This document shows, in pieces, positions 50,285 through 63,279 of a stretch of DNA of 64,000 nt; the first letter of the stretch is position 1, and the number at the start of each line of letters is the position of its first letter. Location: the NCBI RefSeq assembly GCF_019578655.1, contig NC_063261.1, positions 16,296,216-16,360,215 on the forward strand, in the 5' to 3' direction. The position numbers were made by a program, and so were the translations under genes. Under the pieces are notes generated by a model. That model worked only from the letters and a program-made list of their open reading frames with translations. It was not told the DNA's origin and made no database searches. The stretch comes from Ricinus communis. Lineage: Eukaryota > Streptophyta > Magnoliopsida > Malpighiales > Euphorbiaceae.

Positions 50285-50680
50285 TATAGATCTCTTATTT
50301 TTTCTCCATTACTTGTTTTTAAATTTTATTTAAAGATGGAGATAAAAATAAAATTGAAAATGAAGATAGAGATAGAAATAAAAACGAAAAATATAGAATT
50401 TATGAATGATAAATGGTGATTATATTAAATTTTTCTAGTGATAAATAATCACTTTTCAATTATTAAAAAGGAGATTATGAGGCACAAAATTAGCTTAAGG
50501 AAGATCAAAAGACATAAAATTAGCTCAAAAAAATTAAGAGATAAACATAGTTATATTAATAGTTATTGACAACTATTATGGTTTTAAATATAAAAAAATA
50601 ATACTTTCATAAACATTAAGACTAACAACTCATTACAATCCAATAAATACCTTAGCTATCATAAAAAAATTTCAAGTAAA
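49858..50680. repeat. Diverged duplication of about 340 bp around a TA microsatellite
   Basis: Blocks 49858-50190 and 50335-50680 share the same order of phrases: 'aaaattgaaaatgaagat', 'atgaatga', 'agggagatcatgag' against 'aaggagattatgag', then 'aactca...taca' and a final 'cataaaaaaattt'-like end. They are clearly related but diverged. The long TA run lies between them. Confidence 0.6.
50234..50281. repeat. (TA)n microsatellite
   Basis: About 24 uninterrupted AT/TA units. Confidence 0.92.
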
Positions 50681-53600
50681 TTTTATAATATTTAAAAAGT
50701 TAGACAACTTATTAATGTTAAGAGTTTTTCTTTGAAATAATTAATGTAAAGAGTTAGCCGCCCAAATAAGTAATTTTAATTATTCTGGTAGAAACTAAAT
50801 TAATACCCAATAAGATCTAATTCTTATAAATATCAACAAAATTAATGGATTTATATCTTTTTTCATTTTATTAATTATTCTTTCCTCTTTCTAAATTTAA
50901 TATTGCAGTAAATAGTATTTGACATAATTTTTAATATTTTATCAGGACGTTCGGTAACCCGATCGACTATAAAATGTTTGATATTTATTCTAAAGTGATA
51001 ATTATATATTTAATCAATAATTGCATTGAGAGAGAAGTGTGATAAAATTCCATATTATTAAAATATTAAAAATGTTAAAGAGCTTATTGAAAATTTTTAG
51101 TAATTAGTTTTAATTATTTTAATAATAGTTGAATTCAATTTAAAAAAAAAAAGAGAGAGAGGCTATAGCACTTATTTTAACCTAAATTTTATATTCTGCT
51201 CATTTTATTAATTGCTCTTAATTTTCAAAATTCAGTAAAGAAGAAAACCAAAAACGGAATAAAATAAATAAGGAATAATAGAGAAATTGGCAGAAAAGGC
51301 GGAACAGGAGAATCTATAGAGAAATATTAATAATAGGATTGGGAACCCTACAATTTCAAGGTCTGCGCATGGAATGGATAAATAATTTTAAAATATTATT
51401 ATTATTATTTTTTTATTATTATTTATTATTATTAAGTCCCCATTTGACATTATGGGATTGACCTTTGCCTTGTGGGGTTCCCATTACTCTGGCATCAGTG
51501 GAAGTCCATCTCATACTGTCCACTCTCTGTCTTTCTTTCTTTTTTTCTTTTTTTTTTTTCCATCTTTACCAAATGATTATTATAGTATTTAATGCTGAAA
51601 GAGTTTAATTTTTCTTTTGACAAAAGAATTTAATGTTGTTGTGGTGGTGGTTGTTGTTATTTGTAGTGCAAGTTGAAAGGTTACCCTTTCTCTATAGTAT
51701 TACTATGCATTGAAATTTCAAGTGGGTACTTGAAATTTTCATTGATATGGTCCTTGAAATTCTGGGTAGTGGGGGCACCTTACTTATAAACAAGTCCTTT
51801 TTTTTTTTTTTTTTTTTTGGTTGATGGGTTGGAGATCATATCTCTGTTTGTGTAGTCAATGGAATCTACTTATTTTCTCAAGGCCCTATAATGATAATAA
51901 AGAATCTGCACATGCTCTCATGTATATTAGTAATAATAACATCAACATCAACATCAACAACAACAACAACCTCAATTCATCTACATGATTAATTGTAAGG
52001 AATTAGACAATGACCATCCACATTTTTAATTTGTGACTTAATGTGAAGCATTTTTTATTTATATCATAGTGTAGTTTGATATGTCAAATATGGCATATTA
52101 TATGATACATTGCATATCATTTATTTCTAAATTGGACATTGATGATAATACATTGTGAATCATTAAAGAATTTCGATTTTTTTTAATATTCTCCTCCTTG
52201 AAATTAACTAGTTAGAGAACTAGAAGTAAATTAATTATCCATAGTTCATAATTTAGAGGAAAAATTAATACTTATGCTTGTAGGTTTTGTTGCATTCAAA
52301 CCAATTGCTATTCCTAAGCTTGGGTGAACAAATGCCTCTCTCCTCTAATAATTATATACTTGATTGTAAAAGAGCTGAGCTGAGTCGAGTCTATTATTTA
52401 ATTGAATTTGAACTCCTGTAATTTAAATTTAATTTGTTAATATCTTATGAGCTTAGAATGTTAGCAAAAAAATTAAATATTATAATATTATATTACTTAA
52501 TAGCTAGTCTACATAATTGATTTTCATATTAGTGAAGTGCTCATAAGCTTTTCAAGTTTTTTTTTTTTTCGTTACAAATTAGGAGATAAAAGATTTCAAT
52601 TTGAGACCTTACTTAAACAAGATATACACCTAACATAATGTTTGATTTAATTCATGAAAATAAAACTTAAAATTGTAAAGTTTAGGCCTACATAGTGGGG
52701 CCATGCTAGGTCTAGACTTGAAAACTTTAAACCCGATCAAGTCCCGCCTGAACTCGGCTCGACCTGAAATTTGAACAGGTCTAGAGGCAGGTTATGCCTC
52801 CACTTCTTTTCTTTTATTCTTTATTTTTTTAAATAATGATAAAATAAATTATAAAAATTAATAATATATTAAAAAATAGATATTGAGTAAATTTGTTCAT
52901 ATTTATGAAAATTATCTTTTCACCCACACGTTATATAACTGTCATAATTATTCTAATTTTAAATAATAATATAAAATTGAGTTTAAAAATAAATTAAATA
53001 GAAATTTAATATTTTACAATTATTTATTATATCTTTAAAAATAATAATAAATTAAATATTTTTAATTAGTTATACTTTGAAAATATTAAAATCGATATAC
53101 TTCCGATAAATAATAAAATATATTATTTATTAAATTAAAATAATTTAATTTTAGGAAGTCTTCGTATACCAACAAATATATATTATTAGTGAATGTAAGT
53201 AATATTTTATGCACTTAACGATTTAAGAATTTCATAATATGTAATTGATAATTTCATGATTAAAATTTTATATTTTTGCGATGGACATTAATATTTATCA
53301 TTTATAGGCACAATATTTATTATTTATTGTAAAGATGTTCATTTTTTATTACATGAACTTTTAAGTGTTTATTGTTTTAGTGAAAGTTGTTTATCATTTA
53401 TAATATGGGTATTCAATATTTATTCTTGTTAAATCAATAGTTATAACTTTATATATATTCTTCATATCACTATGAAATATTTTATTGGATGAAAATGATG
53501 TTGGCTCTTTACGAAAGTTAGATTAACTGTTTTTGTGATACATATTAAGATACTTTTGTTATTGACATAAGCATTCATTGTTTATAGACATATAATATTC

Positions 53601-54439
53601 ATTAGTTTATTAATAGATATTCATTATTAATAAACAATATACTCATTTCATTCAAACAAACATATATAACATAGATCTAACATAAATTGTCTTTATATTT
53701 AGTAAATAAAAAAACCGAACTAAAATTCTATTACATTTATTTATATTAAATATAAATATTTTTTTAATAAAATAGAGCTAGCAAATGGTAAACATATAAC
53801 ATTTAAACAATGGATACTAAATACATGTTAAATAAACACTTAACACATATTTAATGAATATAAATTATTTTCTTTAAGAAAACACACGTTTCAGAACTTT
53901 AAAACACGTATCAGAAATCTGATATGTACTTTAAAATTGTGACGTACGTGTTGTATCTGAATCATATCTCAATATAATGTAATTTCAGGATTAGAATATA
54001 AAACTCCTTCTACATTTTAATATTAAATGATCAACGCATAATTTATAATTTAAAATTAGTAAATATAAATTAATTATTTATAACTATTATTCGAGAATTA
54101 ATAAATATGGGTTAATCGTTTTATGTGGAAATGTATATAAAGGAATTTTTGTTAAGACTGGTAGGTTAAGTAATGGGGTGGCCGCATTTGGGTGCATTGG
54201 GCAGGCTACTTCGCATAGAGCTTGCTTTAATGATCAGGTATAATGGCTGGCTGTTAACTCAAATTCATTACAGCCAAAATCACCTTTGAAGCCCAAAAAT
54301 ACTTTAAATTTATTATTTAATAATCTTGTTTTCTTGATTTAGAGTAATAAGTCCGTTAATGAGGCCCAAGTGAAATTGAAGGCCTTGACTATTTACCGTT
54401 CATTTATTAAAATTCATTAATCTAATCCCATCATATAGA

Positions 54440-54460
54440 TAATAATAATAATAATAATAA
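54440..54460. repeat. (AAT)n microsatellite
   Basis: Seven AAT-type units in intergenic DNA. Confidence 0.85.
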
Positions 54461-55139
54461 ACGAGTCGAACCAATAAACAGAAGGCAAATCGGATTGCCG
54501 GTTTTATGCCATTTGATGGTTTTATTTTATTATTTTCAATTATAATAATATCTTATTAATAACATTATAATAAAAAAATAAAATTATGAGAAAAATACAC
54601 AAAAAATAACAATTATTAGAAAGAAAAAAAGAAGTTAATATGTGCTATGGATGTTGGAAATCACAATGCAACTAAATTTGATTTTAGACTTCTGACGATT
54701 CAGGTACAAGAGTAGTTCTATTGTTTTTTTTATATATATTATATTCTTTATTTTAATAAATTATATTATAAAATAAAATTTTAATATATTTTTTATCCTT
54801 TAAATATAAGGTAGATAGTCAATTAAATTAAAACTAAATTTACTGTAAAGTTTACTATAAAGTAATAGTCAATTTGAATAGAATCAAATTTACTCTATGT
54901 TCTATATTTAATAAATATATCTTAAATTTATATGCATTTAATTTAATTGTTATCTTTTATTCTTATTCTTTTATTGGTAAAGTTAATTTTTTTTATTATT
55001 TATAAAAATAAAAATCAGATGTATAATAAAACATATTAACTTAAATAAAATATTTTATTTTTTAAATAAAAATTATAATCTTTAAATAATAAATACCAAT
55101 GGAAATGCTGTAACTATTCCCCGCCATCCGGTGCGATGT

Positions 55140-55439
55140 ATCAAAGTCTAAAGTCAGAAGCCGTTGAAAGCTCATCCTATTGGATTGGGCTGAAAGCCCA
55201 ATTCATCTTGTCAAGTCTGCCTAAGCGGCGTCACTGTAACACCCAAAAGAAAACCCTAACCCTAATCCCAAATTATCCATCCAACGGATACTAACTCCCA
55301 TAGGATTCTAATCTCAGCCGTTAAATCTCATTCAAAAGTCGCTATAAAACGAAAAAGAACCCACCTTAACATTTCTAGGGTTTTCATTATCTTATCATCA
55401 CACAGCATATTTGCAGCGCCACTATTGTTTCCTCTTGAG
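55140..55439 (+). promoter_or_regulatory. Ribosomal-protein-type promoter and leader exon of RPL3
   Basis: Two site II elements form a palindrome, 'attgggct' and 'agcccaat' (55184-55202). Tandem telo-box sequence 'aaaccctaaccctaa' lies at 55251, a TATA-like 'tataaaa' at 55343, and a second telo-box in reverse ('ctagggtttt', 55375-55384) near the likely start site. Site II plus telo-box is the standard pairing for plant ribosomal-protein and other growth-linked genes (TCP and telo-box-binding factors). The leader exon ends at a donor (cttgag|gtac) at 55440. Confidence 0.8.
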
Positions 55440-56364
55440 GTACTATCGTTCAACTTTGGTACTTATTCACTGCATTAGCTAACTTAATTAACGCTTTTCG
55501 TTTTATAATTGATTTAAATAGACTTGGGCATAAATCTATGGTCTTTGATCGTGTAATTTGCTGTGTAATTATGTGTAGAATTGGAAAATTCATTTTTTTT
55601 CCTTATAAAAATTATGCTCATTGTTAATGGTAAATATATTTGATATTGCACTTTGCCTAGTGGTGAATTGGAAATGACTTCCCTTATTGAAAACTGGTGA
55701 GAAATCAAGGCTGGAGTCTCAGAAAAAGGGCTCTCTTTTTAACCGAATACCTAACATTTGGGTACTTGGAAAAGGAATACCAATGAGCCCTAAGAGAGTT
55801 GGTGTTATTTATTTAATGCCATAGGCCTTTGGTTGGGAAGCATCTTTCAATTTCATTTACTGCGGTTCTGGTGTTAGACATCGATATTCTTTACCGTGGT
55901 CAATGGGCGAATGTCTATTTCTTTTTTATTTTAAGTAATGTGAATATGAAACCTTTTTGTAATTTTTGGTTTCAGCTTATATCATAAATATTTATATGAA
56001 CTGTGAAATTTAGTTTTCAAAATGTGTGTGATAATTTAATTTTGGTTTTGATGACTTCTATGTTTGTACTGGTTGAACTACTATCCATTTTAAAATCTCT
56101 TATGAGCAATTTATATTTTTAGTTAACTTGAATTTCTATTTTGATACTTGTCAGTATTTTATTATTTTGATGTCTTGTAAAATCTGATATATTAATTCTT
56201 TTAAAACATACTTATTGTTGTGTAATTCTATTTCAAAATGAAACTAATAAGGAGTAGCTACCAGATTTGTGATCAAGCCATTATCTGGGAATTTGTTGTT
56301 CTATGTTGTTACAAGTATTATTATGTTCAACTGAAAAGAAGTTTGAAGTTGTTTAGTCTTGCAG
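55440..56364 (+). other. 5' UTR intron of RPL3
   Basis: Donor at 55440 (gag|gtactat) and likely acceptor at 56362-56364 (tcttgcag), about 27 bases before the start codon. The length of about 0.9 kb and T-rich content are typical of a plant leader intron, which often boosts expression. Inferred from splice motifs. Confidence 0.65.
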
Positions 56365-56391
56365 TTTTATTACCGAGTTTGAGGTGTAATT

Positions 56392-59052
56392 ATGTCTCAT
56401 CGCAAGTTTGAGCATCCCAGACATGGCTCCTTGGGATTTCTCCCAAGAAAGAGAGCCTCGCGCCAAAGAGGAAAAGGTTTATGTTTACCGATTTTATCAT
56501 GTTGCATGTAACAATGTAGCTTTGATATTATTTACTAACTTTTTTGTTTGTAGATACTATATTGTTATGATGATACCAACCCTGATAAGTCTTTTACTTG
56601 TATGATTAATAATCCAGTAGTGAGGATTTGGGAGGTTCACATGCTCTTGATGTCTTGTCTTGACATATATTATTTTGTTTGCTTTGAACTTGTATCAAAG
56701 ATTGCTGTTGCATAATGAGGCTGTCTTGAATTCTAAAGTTATTGTCTTTAGTAAAGATAGTGTCTGAAAACTGATTTACTGTTTATTTAAGTTTTTCTTT
56801 TCTTTAATTTTGGTAATTCTGTAATTCTAATAAACCCAATACGTGATTTTGTTAAGTAGTGAGAGAAATGTTTGAAGGGTTAAACCCTGTTATAACAAAC
56901 AACAGACTCCTTTTAAATCATTTTGTTAGTTTCTTGTTACTTCACAAAGAATGTACATTTTTTGACCTGTTATTATATTATACTATCCATTGAGGAAATC
57001 TTGATTTATGTTCTGGACCTGCAATCCAATTTTGATTTCTCACCGACTATTCTCAGTGAATGTTCTTTATTTGCTGACCATCTATGCTTTGCTGTTGAAA
57101 TTAAAATTTTTTACACCGCAACTGTTGATATAGTATTTTGATAGTTCAAGATTTTGATACAGCATTTTTATGCTGTATATCTATAGTTTGTTGTTCACGA
57201 GGCTTGTGTTACTTTTGTACAATTTGCATTTATATGTTCTTTCATATGTTTCTTTGGTGCGACTTGACGTATTAGTTCTCATACTTCTGTTGGTGTTTTT
57301 ACAGTGAAGGCATTTCCCAAAGATGATCCAAAAAAACCATGCAGATTGACTGCTTTTTTGGGTTACAAAGCAGGGATGACCCACATTGTCAGAGATGTTG
57401 AAAAGCCAGGCTCAAGTGAGTCTTCCTTGCATATTTGTTTTGGTTATATACTCGTTTCTTACTATATTAGAAGCTAAAACTATTCTAAATGAGGGCCTGT
57501 TTCACCATTTAGTTACAATTATGCATGTCTGATTTTTAGGTAGTCTCCTGTCATTCCCTTCTCTAAGTGTCATGCATGCGTTGTAAATAAACTCAATGTT
57601 GTATGCTCATTAGTTTTTTGTATTTTGAATTTGTGGCTTTCAGAGCTACATAAGAAGGAAACATGTGAAGCTGTTACGATCATAGAAACACCACCCATGG
57701 TGGTTGTTGGTGTTGTGGGTTATGTAAAAACACCTCGTGGTCTCCGTTCACTGAACACTGTATGGGCCCAACATTTGAGTGAGGATGTTAAGAGGAGATT
57801 TTACAAGAACTGGTGCAAGTCCAAGAAGAAGGCATTCACTAAGTACTCGAAGAAGTTTGAATCTGAGGAAGGGAAGAAAGATACTCAAGTTCAATTGGAG
57901 AAGATGAAGAAGTATTGCACTGTCATTCGTGTCTTGGCACACACTCAGGTACTCTATTTTCTTACAAGTTCTAGTTCTTTTTTTCCCTTCTAGCAATTAG
58001 TTTTTCTATTTTCTATAGGATATCATAATCTGGCATTACGTAATGAACTCATTATGTTAGCTATGGTTCTCCTGGTGCAATATCTTGAGGATATATGGTT
58101 TTACCTTTTGCTAATTTTATCTTATGTTATGAGGTGCACATTGTTTCTCCTTGATTCTATATTGATGGACCATGATTTTTTAGGTGCAAGTGTTCAGAAC
58201 CTTAGTCTAATTCTTGTGTTGAAATTGATTCTGCGACTCCTGCAGATTAGAAAGATGAAAGGACTGAAGCAGAAAAAGGCTCATTTAATGGAGATTCAGG
58301 TGAATGGTGGTGATGTTGCTCAGAAGGTTGACTTTGCATACAGCTTCTTTGAGAAGCAAGTTCCTATTGATGCTGTTTTCCAAAAGGATGAGATGATCGA
58401 CATAATTGGGGTGACCAAGGGAAAGGGTTATGAAGGTGTTGTTACTCGTTGGGGTGTCACCCGACTCCCTCGCAAGACCCACCGTGGTCTTAGGAAAGTG
58501 GCTTGTATTGGTGCGTGGCATCCAGCTAGGGTTTCATTTACTGTTGCTAGGGCTGGGCAGAATGGTTACCATCACCGCACAGAGATGAATAAGAAAATCT
58601 ATAAGCTTGGGAAGGCTGGCCATGAGTCTCATTCGGCAATTACTGAATATGACAGGTTAACTCTCCTGTTATTGGCCCTCCTAGTCTGTTATAAGACGAT
58701 ATACCTGTTGCTGTTTTTCTATTGCATCTTTTATAGATTTCAGCATCTGTCTATGTTTCTCGTTTTCACATGGCTAATATCTGCAAATAACAGGACTGAG
58801 AAGGACATCACTCCTATAGGTGGATTCCCCCACTATGGCATAGTGAAGGAAGATTTTTTGATGATTAAGGGATGCTGTGTGGGCCCAAAGAAGCGTGTTG
58901 TAACCCTGAGACAGTCCTTGTTGAATCAAACTTCACGGGTCGCTATGGAGGAGATTAAGATCAAATTTATTGATACATCCTCGAAGTTTGGCCATGGTAG
59001 ATTCCAGACAGCACAGGAGAAGGCCAAATTCTATGGACGCCTGAAGGCTTGA
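56392..59052 (+). CDS. RPL3: 60S ribosomal protein L3 (uL3), 389 aa, 5 coding exons
   Basis: Exons: 56392-56476, 57305-57415, 57644-57948, 58246-58655, 58794-59052; all junctions keep frame and all introns are GT-AG. The protein starts [20 protein letters not shown] and ends in [10 protein letters not shown]. The 389-residue length equals the usual plant uL3. uL3 is a core protein of the large ribosomal subunit that reaches the peptidyl-transferase centre. The N-terminal extension ('[17 protein letters not shown]') and the central loop ('[20 protein letters not shown]', the tryptophan finger) are intact. '[17 protein letters not shown]' is the family signature start. No damage is seen. The promoter is of the ribosomal-protein type. 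Plants usually have two or more copies, and which one this is cannot be told. Confidence 0.97.
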
Positions 59053-59840
59053 TTTTACAAGAGAGATTCTATATTTCTTCTTAGTTCATTCTGCTGTTGG
59101 TTCAGTGACTACAGTTTTGCTGGTTCTGTTGTTATTCACTAAAACCTGTTTTTGAGATTTTATAATCAAATTGGTGTGAATTTGCAATATATTTGCGGCA
59201 GAATCATGTGTATGAGCCTATTGTCTGCTTAATGCAAATTATGATTGGACAGTTTTGTTAAAGACTTGTTTTTATCATGCTTTTTCTTTATTGTTTTCAT
59301 CTATCGGGACATTTTTCCTTCTTTGAGTTCCACATGGATTAGTAGTATCTTTTTGCAAAGATCTTTTGTTTTTTAACTTCCATGAGAAGGACTAGAGACT
59401 GCAGCTTTTTAAGAGTTAGTTATAGTTGTTGATAATTAAAGTAACTGGCAAGTATCGCTGCTGAAGCTTTAGAGGATGATGCATCTCTAAGTGGTGAAAA
59501 AAGATGAACAGTGACTAAGAGTAGCAGCAGCAATGTCTGTGGTGGTGGTGGTGGTGTTGTGCAAATCCTTTCTCTTTTAGCTAAGTAATTAGGGTTTCTT
59601 GCTTAGGTTTTTGGGCTATATTTAATTTTCTTGAGCCTTCTTCAGCTTTCTATTTCTAGATGGAGTTTTAATTTAAAAGAATTAACATGAGTTTAGTTCT
59701 TATTATTCTAAACTGAGAATGCTATACTGTTTTTTGGGTGACCCATTAATTAATTAGCTTATGAAAATCAGCTTGAAAGTTTCCTTTGTTTTTTGAGAAA
59801 AGATCAACTTTATTCATCAATGCTAAAGGTGCCTTGATAA

Positions 59841-59908
59841 AAAACCTTCCAAGTAAAACCCAAAAGAAAAATATCTTAGAAAACCTTCCAAATAAAACCC
59901 AAAGAAGG
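59841..59908. repeat. Short tandem direct repeat (39-bp period)
   Basis: The phrases 'aaaaccttccaagtaaaacc' (59841) and 'aaaaccttccaaataaaacc' (59880) differ by one base, and each is followed by 'caaa(a)gaa'. No function is known. Confidence 0.8.
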
Positions 59909-60663
59909 AGAAAGAGTGCATTGCCAAAATAAGGTTATACAGAGCATACAAGAGTTAGCAAGGATTCCGAAAGAGTTGATTTGATGGAATTACTATAGAA
60001 AAAACCATCACTATCTGTTATGAAAAATAAAATTTGTCTACTGAAAAGAAAATAGAAAAAAAAAAAAGGGTAAGTTTACTTAAAATACTGATAAAATATA
60101 AAGCAAATTCCTCACTGAAATCTTCTTCCTTTTTTGTTTTAATAAAAAAAAGAAAAAAGAAGAAGAAAATATAGGGATACAGGATTTATCCTGGACATGA
60201 TTATTGGCTATTATGTTCTCTAGTTTTATGTTTGTTTTTAGGATGATGAGAACATAAAAATTGTATTTGATCTTAAATAATTTTATAATTATTTTGTAAG
60301 AGGTTTTTAAAGTTAATTTTTATATTTTTCCCACTAAAATCTTATAGTTAGTCATAGTTTGCAATGAGACACTTTAATAAGTATATGAAAGTTTTGAGTT
60401 TTATTGGAGTGTAAGAACATAGAAAAGTACATAATTATGCAATTTTGAAATTTAGTTAATCAATATTGAATATCATTTTTAGAGGTGTGGCCTGTGGGCA
60501 ATTGAATGATAATTTCAGTATTAATTTTTGAACCACCCAATTGCATCATTCATACACGTGTGTGCGAGTGAAGGGCACATGAGCCAAGTGGGGAGTCACT
60601 TGTGAATGTGCCAAAACAGGAAAAGCAAAACCATATTATTCAACAAAATAATCATACACCATA

Positions 60664-60690
60664 GTAATAATAATAATAATAATAATAATA
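60664..60690. repeat. (AAT)n microsatellite
   Basis: About nine AAT units. Confidence 0.88.
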
Positions 60691-61503
60691 TAGAACAACA
60701 TATGATGTAGATTTATCATACAAAGGTATCTTATTGTACAAAGTCTTTTGTTTTTGCTAGTAAATGATATTAATTACACATTTAAATTCCATCAACAATG
60801 GATTTTGGATCATTCATGTTAATTAGTCATCTATAAATTATGTATACACCACAGTTATATATATTAAATAATAAATAAAACTCATTATTAAATTTTCATC
60901 ATTTATTTTATTAAATTTTTAATTATGTTATATTTGTTGAAAAATAACACTAAAAAATCACAGGAATATGAACAAACAAGCAAAAAAATTAAAAATACAA
61001 GGATTTAACGATGTTCGGTAATGTGCCTACGCTGCACTCCACTCGCTCATTCCGCTCCGCTCCAGCATCTGTCCCTTAAGCTGGTATATGAGCCATAACT
61101 AATAGTATTAAACCCTTCTTTTTTCTTATTTATTTATTTATTATTTTTACATTTTTTTTTTTGTTACAAAATAGGGAAATACCCAGAAAAAAGAGAAATT
61201 AAGCCAACACAAGTCTTGGTGGTCTCATGGCTATCAATGCAAGAGATCCTTCCGTTGGACAATGTTTCAAATTGGCGCAGATGTGTCGTTCGTTAATAAA
61301 TTCTTTTTGAGAAATTCAAATTTTACATATGTTTCGTGAAGGTAATCCTCTCGCTAATCATGCACTGAGTCATGGGTGTAAAATTATAAAACACATAGTA
61401 CCACACAGTTGCTTTTAAAAAAAATAATATTATTTTTACTTTTATTAAGGAGTTATTTGACGGGCTTAATAAATATAATTAACACTGTTAAATAAAAGAA
61501 AGT

Positions 61504-61675
61504 TAGACTCTAAAACTTTAAAATTTATTTTATTAGGTCTCTATATTTTTAATTAGGACTCTAAAATAAATAAATTGTGAAAGAGTTTTTAAAACCTATG
61601 AAAAATAAGTTCCTCATATGTGCAAAAATAAACAGATTGGAGGTTTAATAGAATAAATTGAAAGTTTAGGAGCTA
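61504..61675. repeat. Imperfect inverted repeat, MITE-like
   Basis: Left arm 61504-61542 ('gactctaaaactttaaaatt...') and the reverse complement of 61633-61675 ('agctcctaaactttcaattt...') align over about 39 bases. The phrase style is the same as in the fold-back at 38510, so both may descend from one non-coding repeat family. Confidence 0.45.
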
Positions 61676-63111
61676 AATAGTTAATACAATTACATTTAAG
61701 TATTTAATGAAAATTCAAGGGTTTAAAAACAAGTTTTGCCTAAATAACATTAAAAGTTAAGTAACATGCACTAGATTGAATAGAAATATTATTTATGCTA
61801 AATTTGGACTAACATAAATGCAAAAACAGAACAGTCATCAATGGCTAAAGTGTAATACGCCGAGAATAGCTAATAACTTTTATAAATCTTATCACTCCAA
61901 TATTAAAACTTTTGACGTAATTGAATAAAGACTTTACAATTCCGAGAAAATTATAATTTAGTGAAGGTTTTAGTATTAGTTTTTTTTTTAATTTAATATG
62001 GTGAAATGATAATAACTAGAGATAAGATACATTAATATCTTGTCATATTATATAAATAAAACTGAAAAGACAAAATAATAATACAGTAAAATAAAATATA
62101 GTATAATATATATTTTATAAAAATATTACTATATAGATGACTATGTTCTTAAAATGAGACTTGAAAATTTTATAATTTATTATTATTTATAGCTGCTCTA
62201 AATTAAGATCTATGCAAAAATTATTGCTATATATAATATTACTATACAAAGGTCTTATTATATATATATATATATGAAACCCTTTTGGTTTCACTTTATA
62301 AATATTTGTTTTGTTATAAGAATATGTAAGGACATACATATGTTGGTAAAATTGTTGGAAAAGCAAAGGGGGATTGCTTGAGATGGAGACTTTAGATTGA
62401 AAAGAAAGAAGAGAAAAGACAGACAAAAGAAAAAGGAGGGAAATATATGCTTCAATCTATTTTCAACGTCTGCTTTAGAGTGCTTTCTTCTCATGGGACC
62501 CCCTTTTTCTCTTTTGCAATATGTCTTACATGAAAATGTAAAGCAATTATCTATCTTTGAAATGACCTTTGTGCATGAAAAATCTCTTTTTTTTTTTCTT
62601 TTGTTTTGTTATAATTTTGTCGTAAGAAAACCAAATGAAATGTCACTCTTGCTTTTTTGATCTGATAAGGTATGAATCTTGGGTTCCTTTACTAATGCTG
62701 TGGGAATTTTCTTTTTCTTTTATACATCTAAGAGCTCACTCCACAGTATGAAAATCTCAGAAACATTTTGCTATCAGAAGTTGAATTCTGAAACCCAAAA
62801 ACACACTAGGTTACGAACATTCGATTATTGAATTATTAAATAAACAATAAAAGATTAGTTTTAGATTGAATATTCATATGGATATAAAAAACAAAACTTT
62901 TTAGGTTAGATATGTTTTAAATGTTTAAACTTAAAAAAACCCAAACATTGCAAAGGTTGTTTGTTTGCAACATCAAAGGAATGATGTCCACTTTCAAATT
63001 TGAGGATTCTGATGGGATAATATAGGTTTGGATAGGCTTTCATGATCATTATCAGACAAGGTGATTGTCATGTTGACAAAAGAGTCCCATTCAATGTTTT
63101 GTAGGTGAGCC

Positions 63112-63112
63112 C

Positions 63113-63151
<39 letters not shown>
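63112..63151. repeat. (CT)n microsatellite
   Basis: About 20 CT units. It resembles the CT tract in front of the bromodomain gene and may mark another leader or promoter. Confidence 0.9.
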
Positions 63152-63153
<2 letters not shown>

Positions 63154-63260
63154 GTCTTTTTAATAATTTTATTATAATTATTACTACAGTTGCTTCATTT
63201 CTCTTATTGAATAATTTCAACTTCAGTAGCAGAGAGGAATCTTATTTTGGTACTAATCTT

Positions 63261-63279
63261 TGTGTGTGTGTGTGTGTGT
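63261..63279. repeat. (TG)n microsatellite
   Basis: Short run of TG units. Confidence 0.85.

Larger units (their letters stand above)
47641..55130. other. AT-rich intergenic region, no gene recognised
   Basis: About 7.5 kb with no coding frame that I can support. It contains tandem duplications (49272-49447, 49858-50680), a long TA run (50234-50281), a T-run (51801-51818), and phrases such as 'gaactcggctcgacctgaaa' (about 52750) and 'gagctgagctgagtcgagt' (about 52372) that look like pieces of old non-coding repeats. A GC-richer patch at about 54170-54260 is unexplained. Confidence 0.5.

Noticed and set aside
58285..58521. Minus-strand frame inside RPL3 exon 4
   Set aside because: It is a shadow of the conserved plus-strand ribosomal protein.
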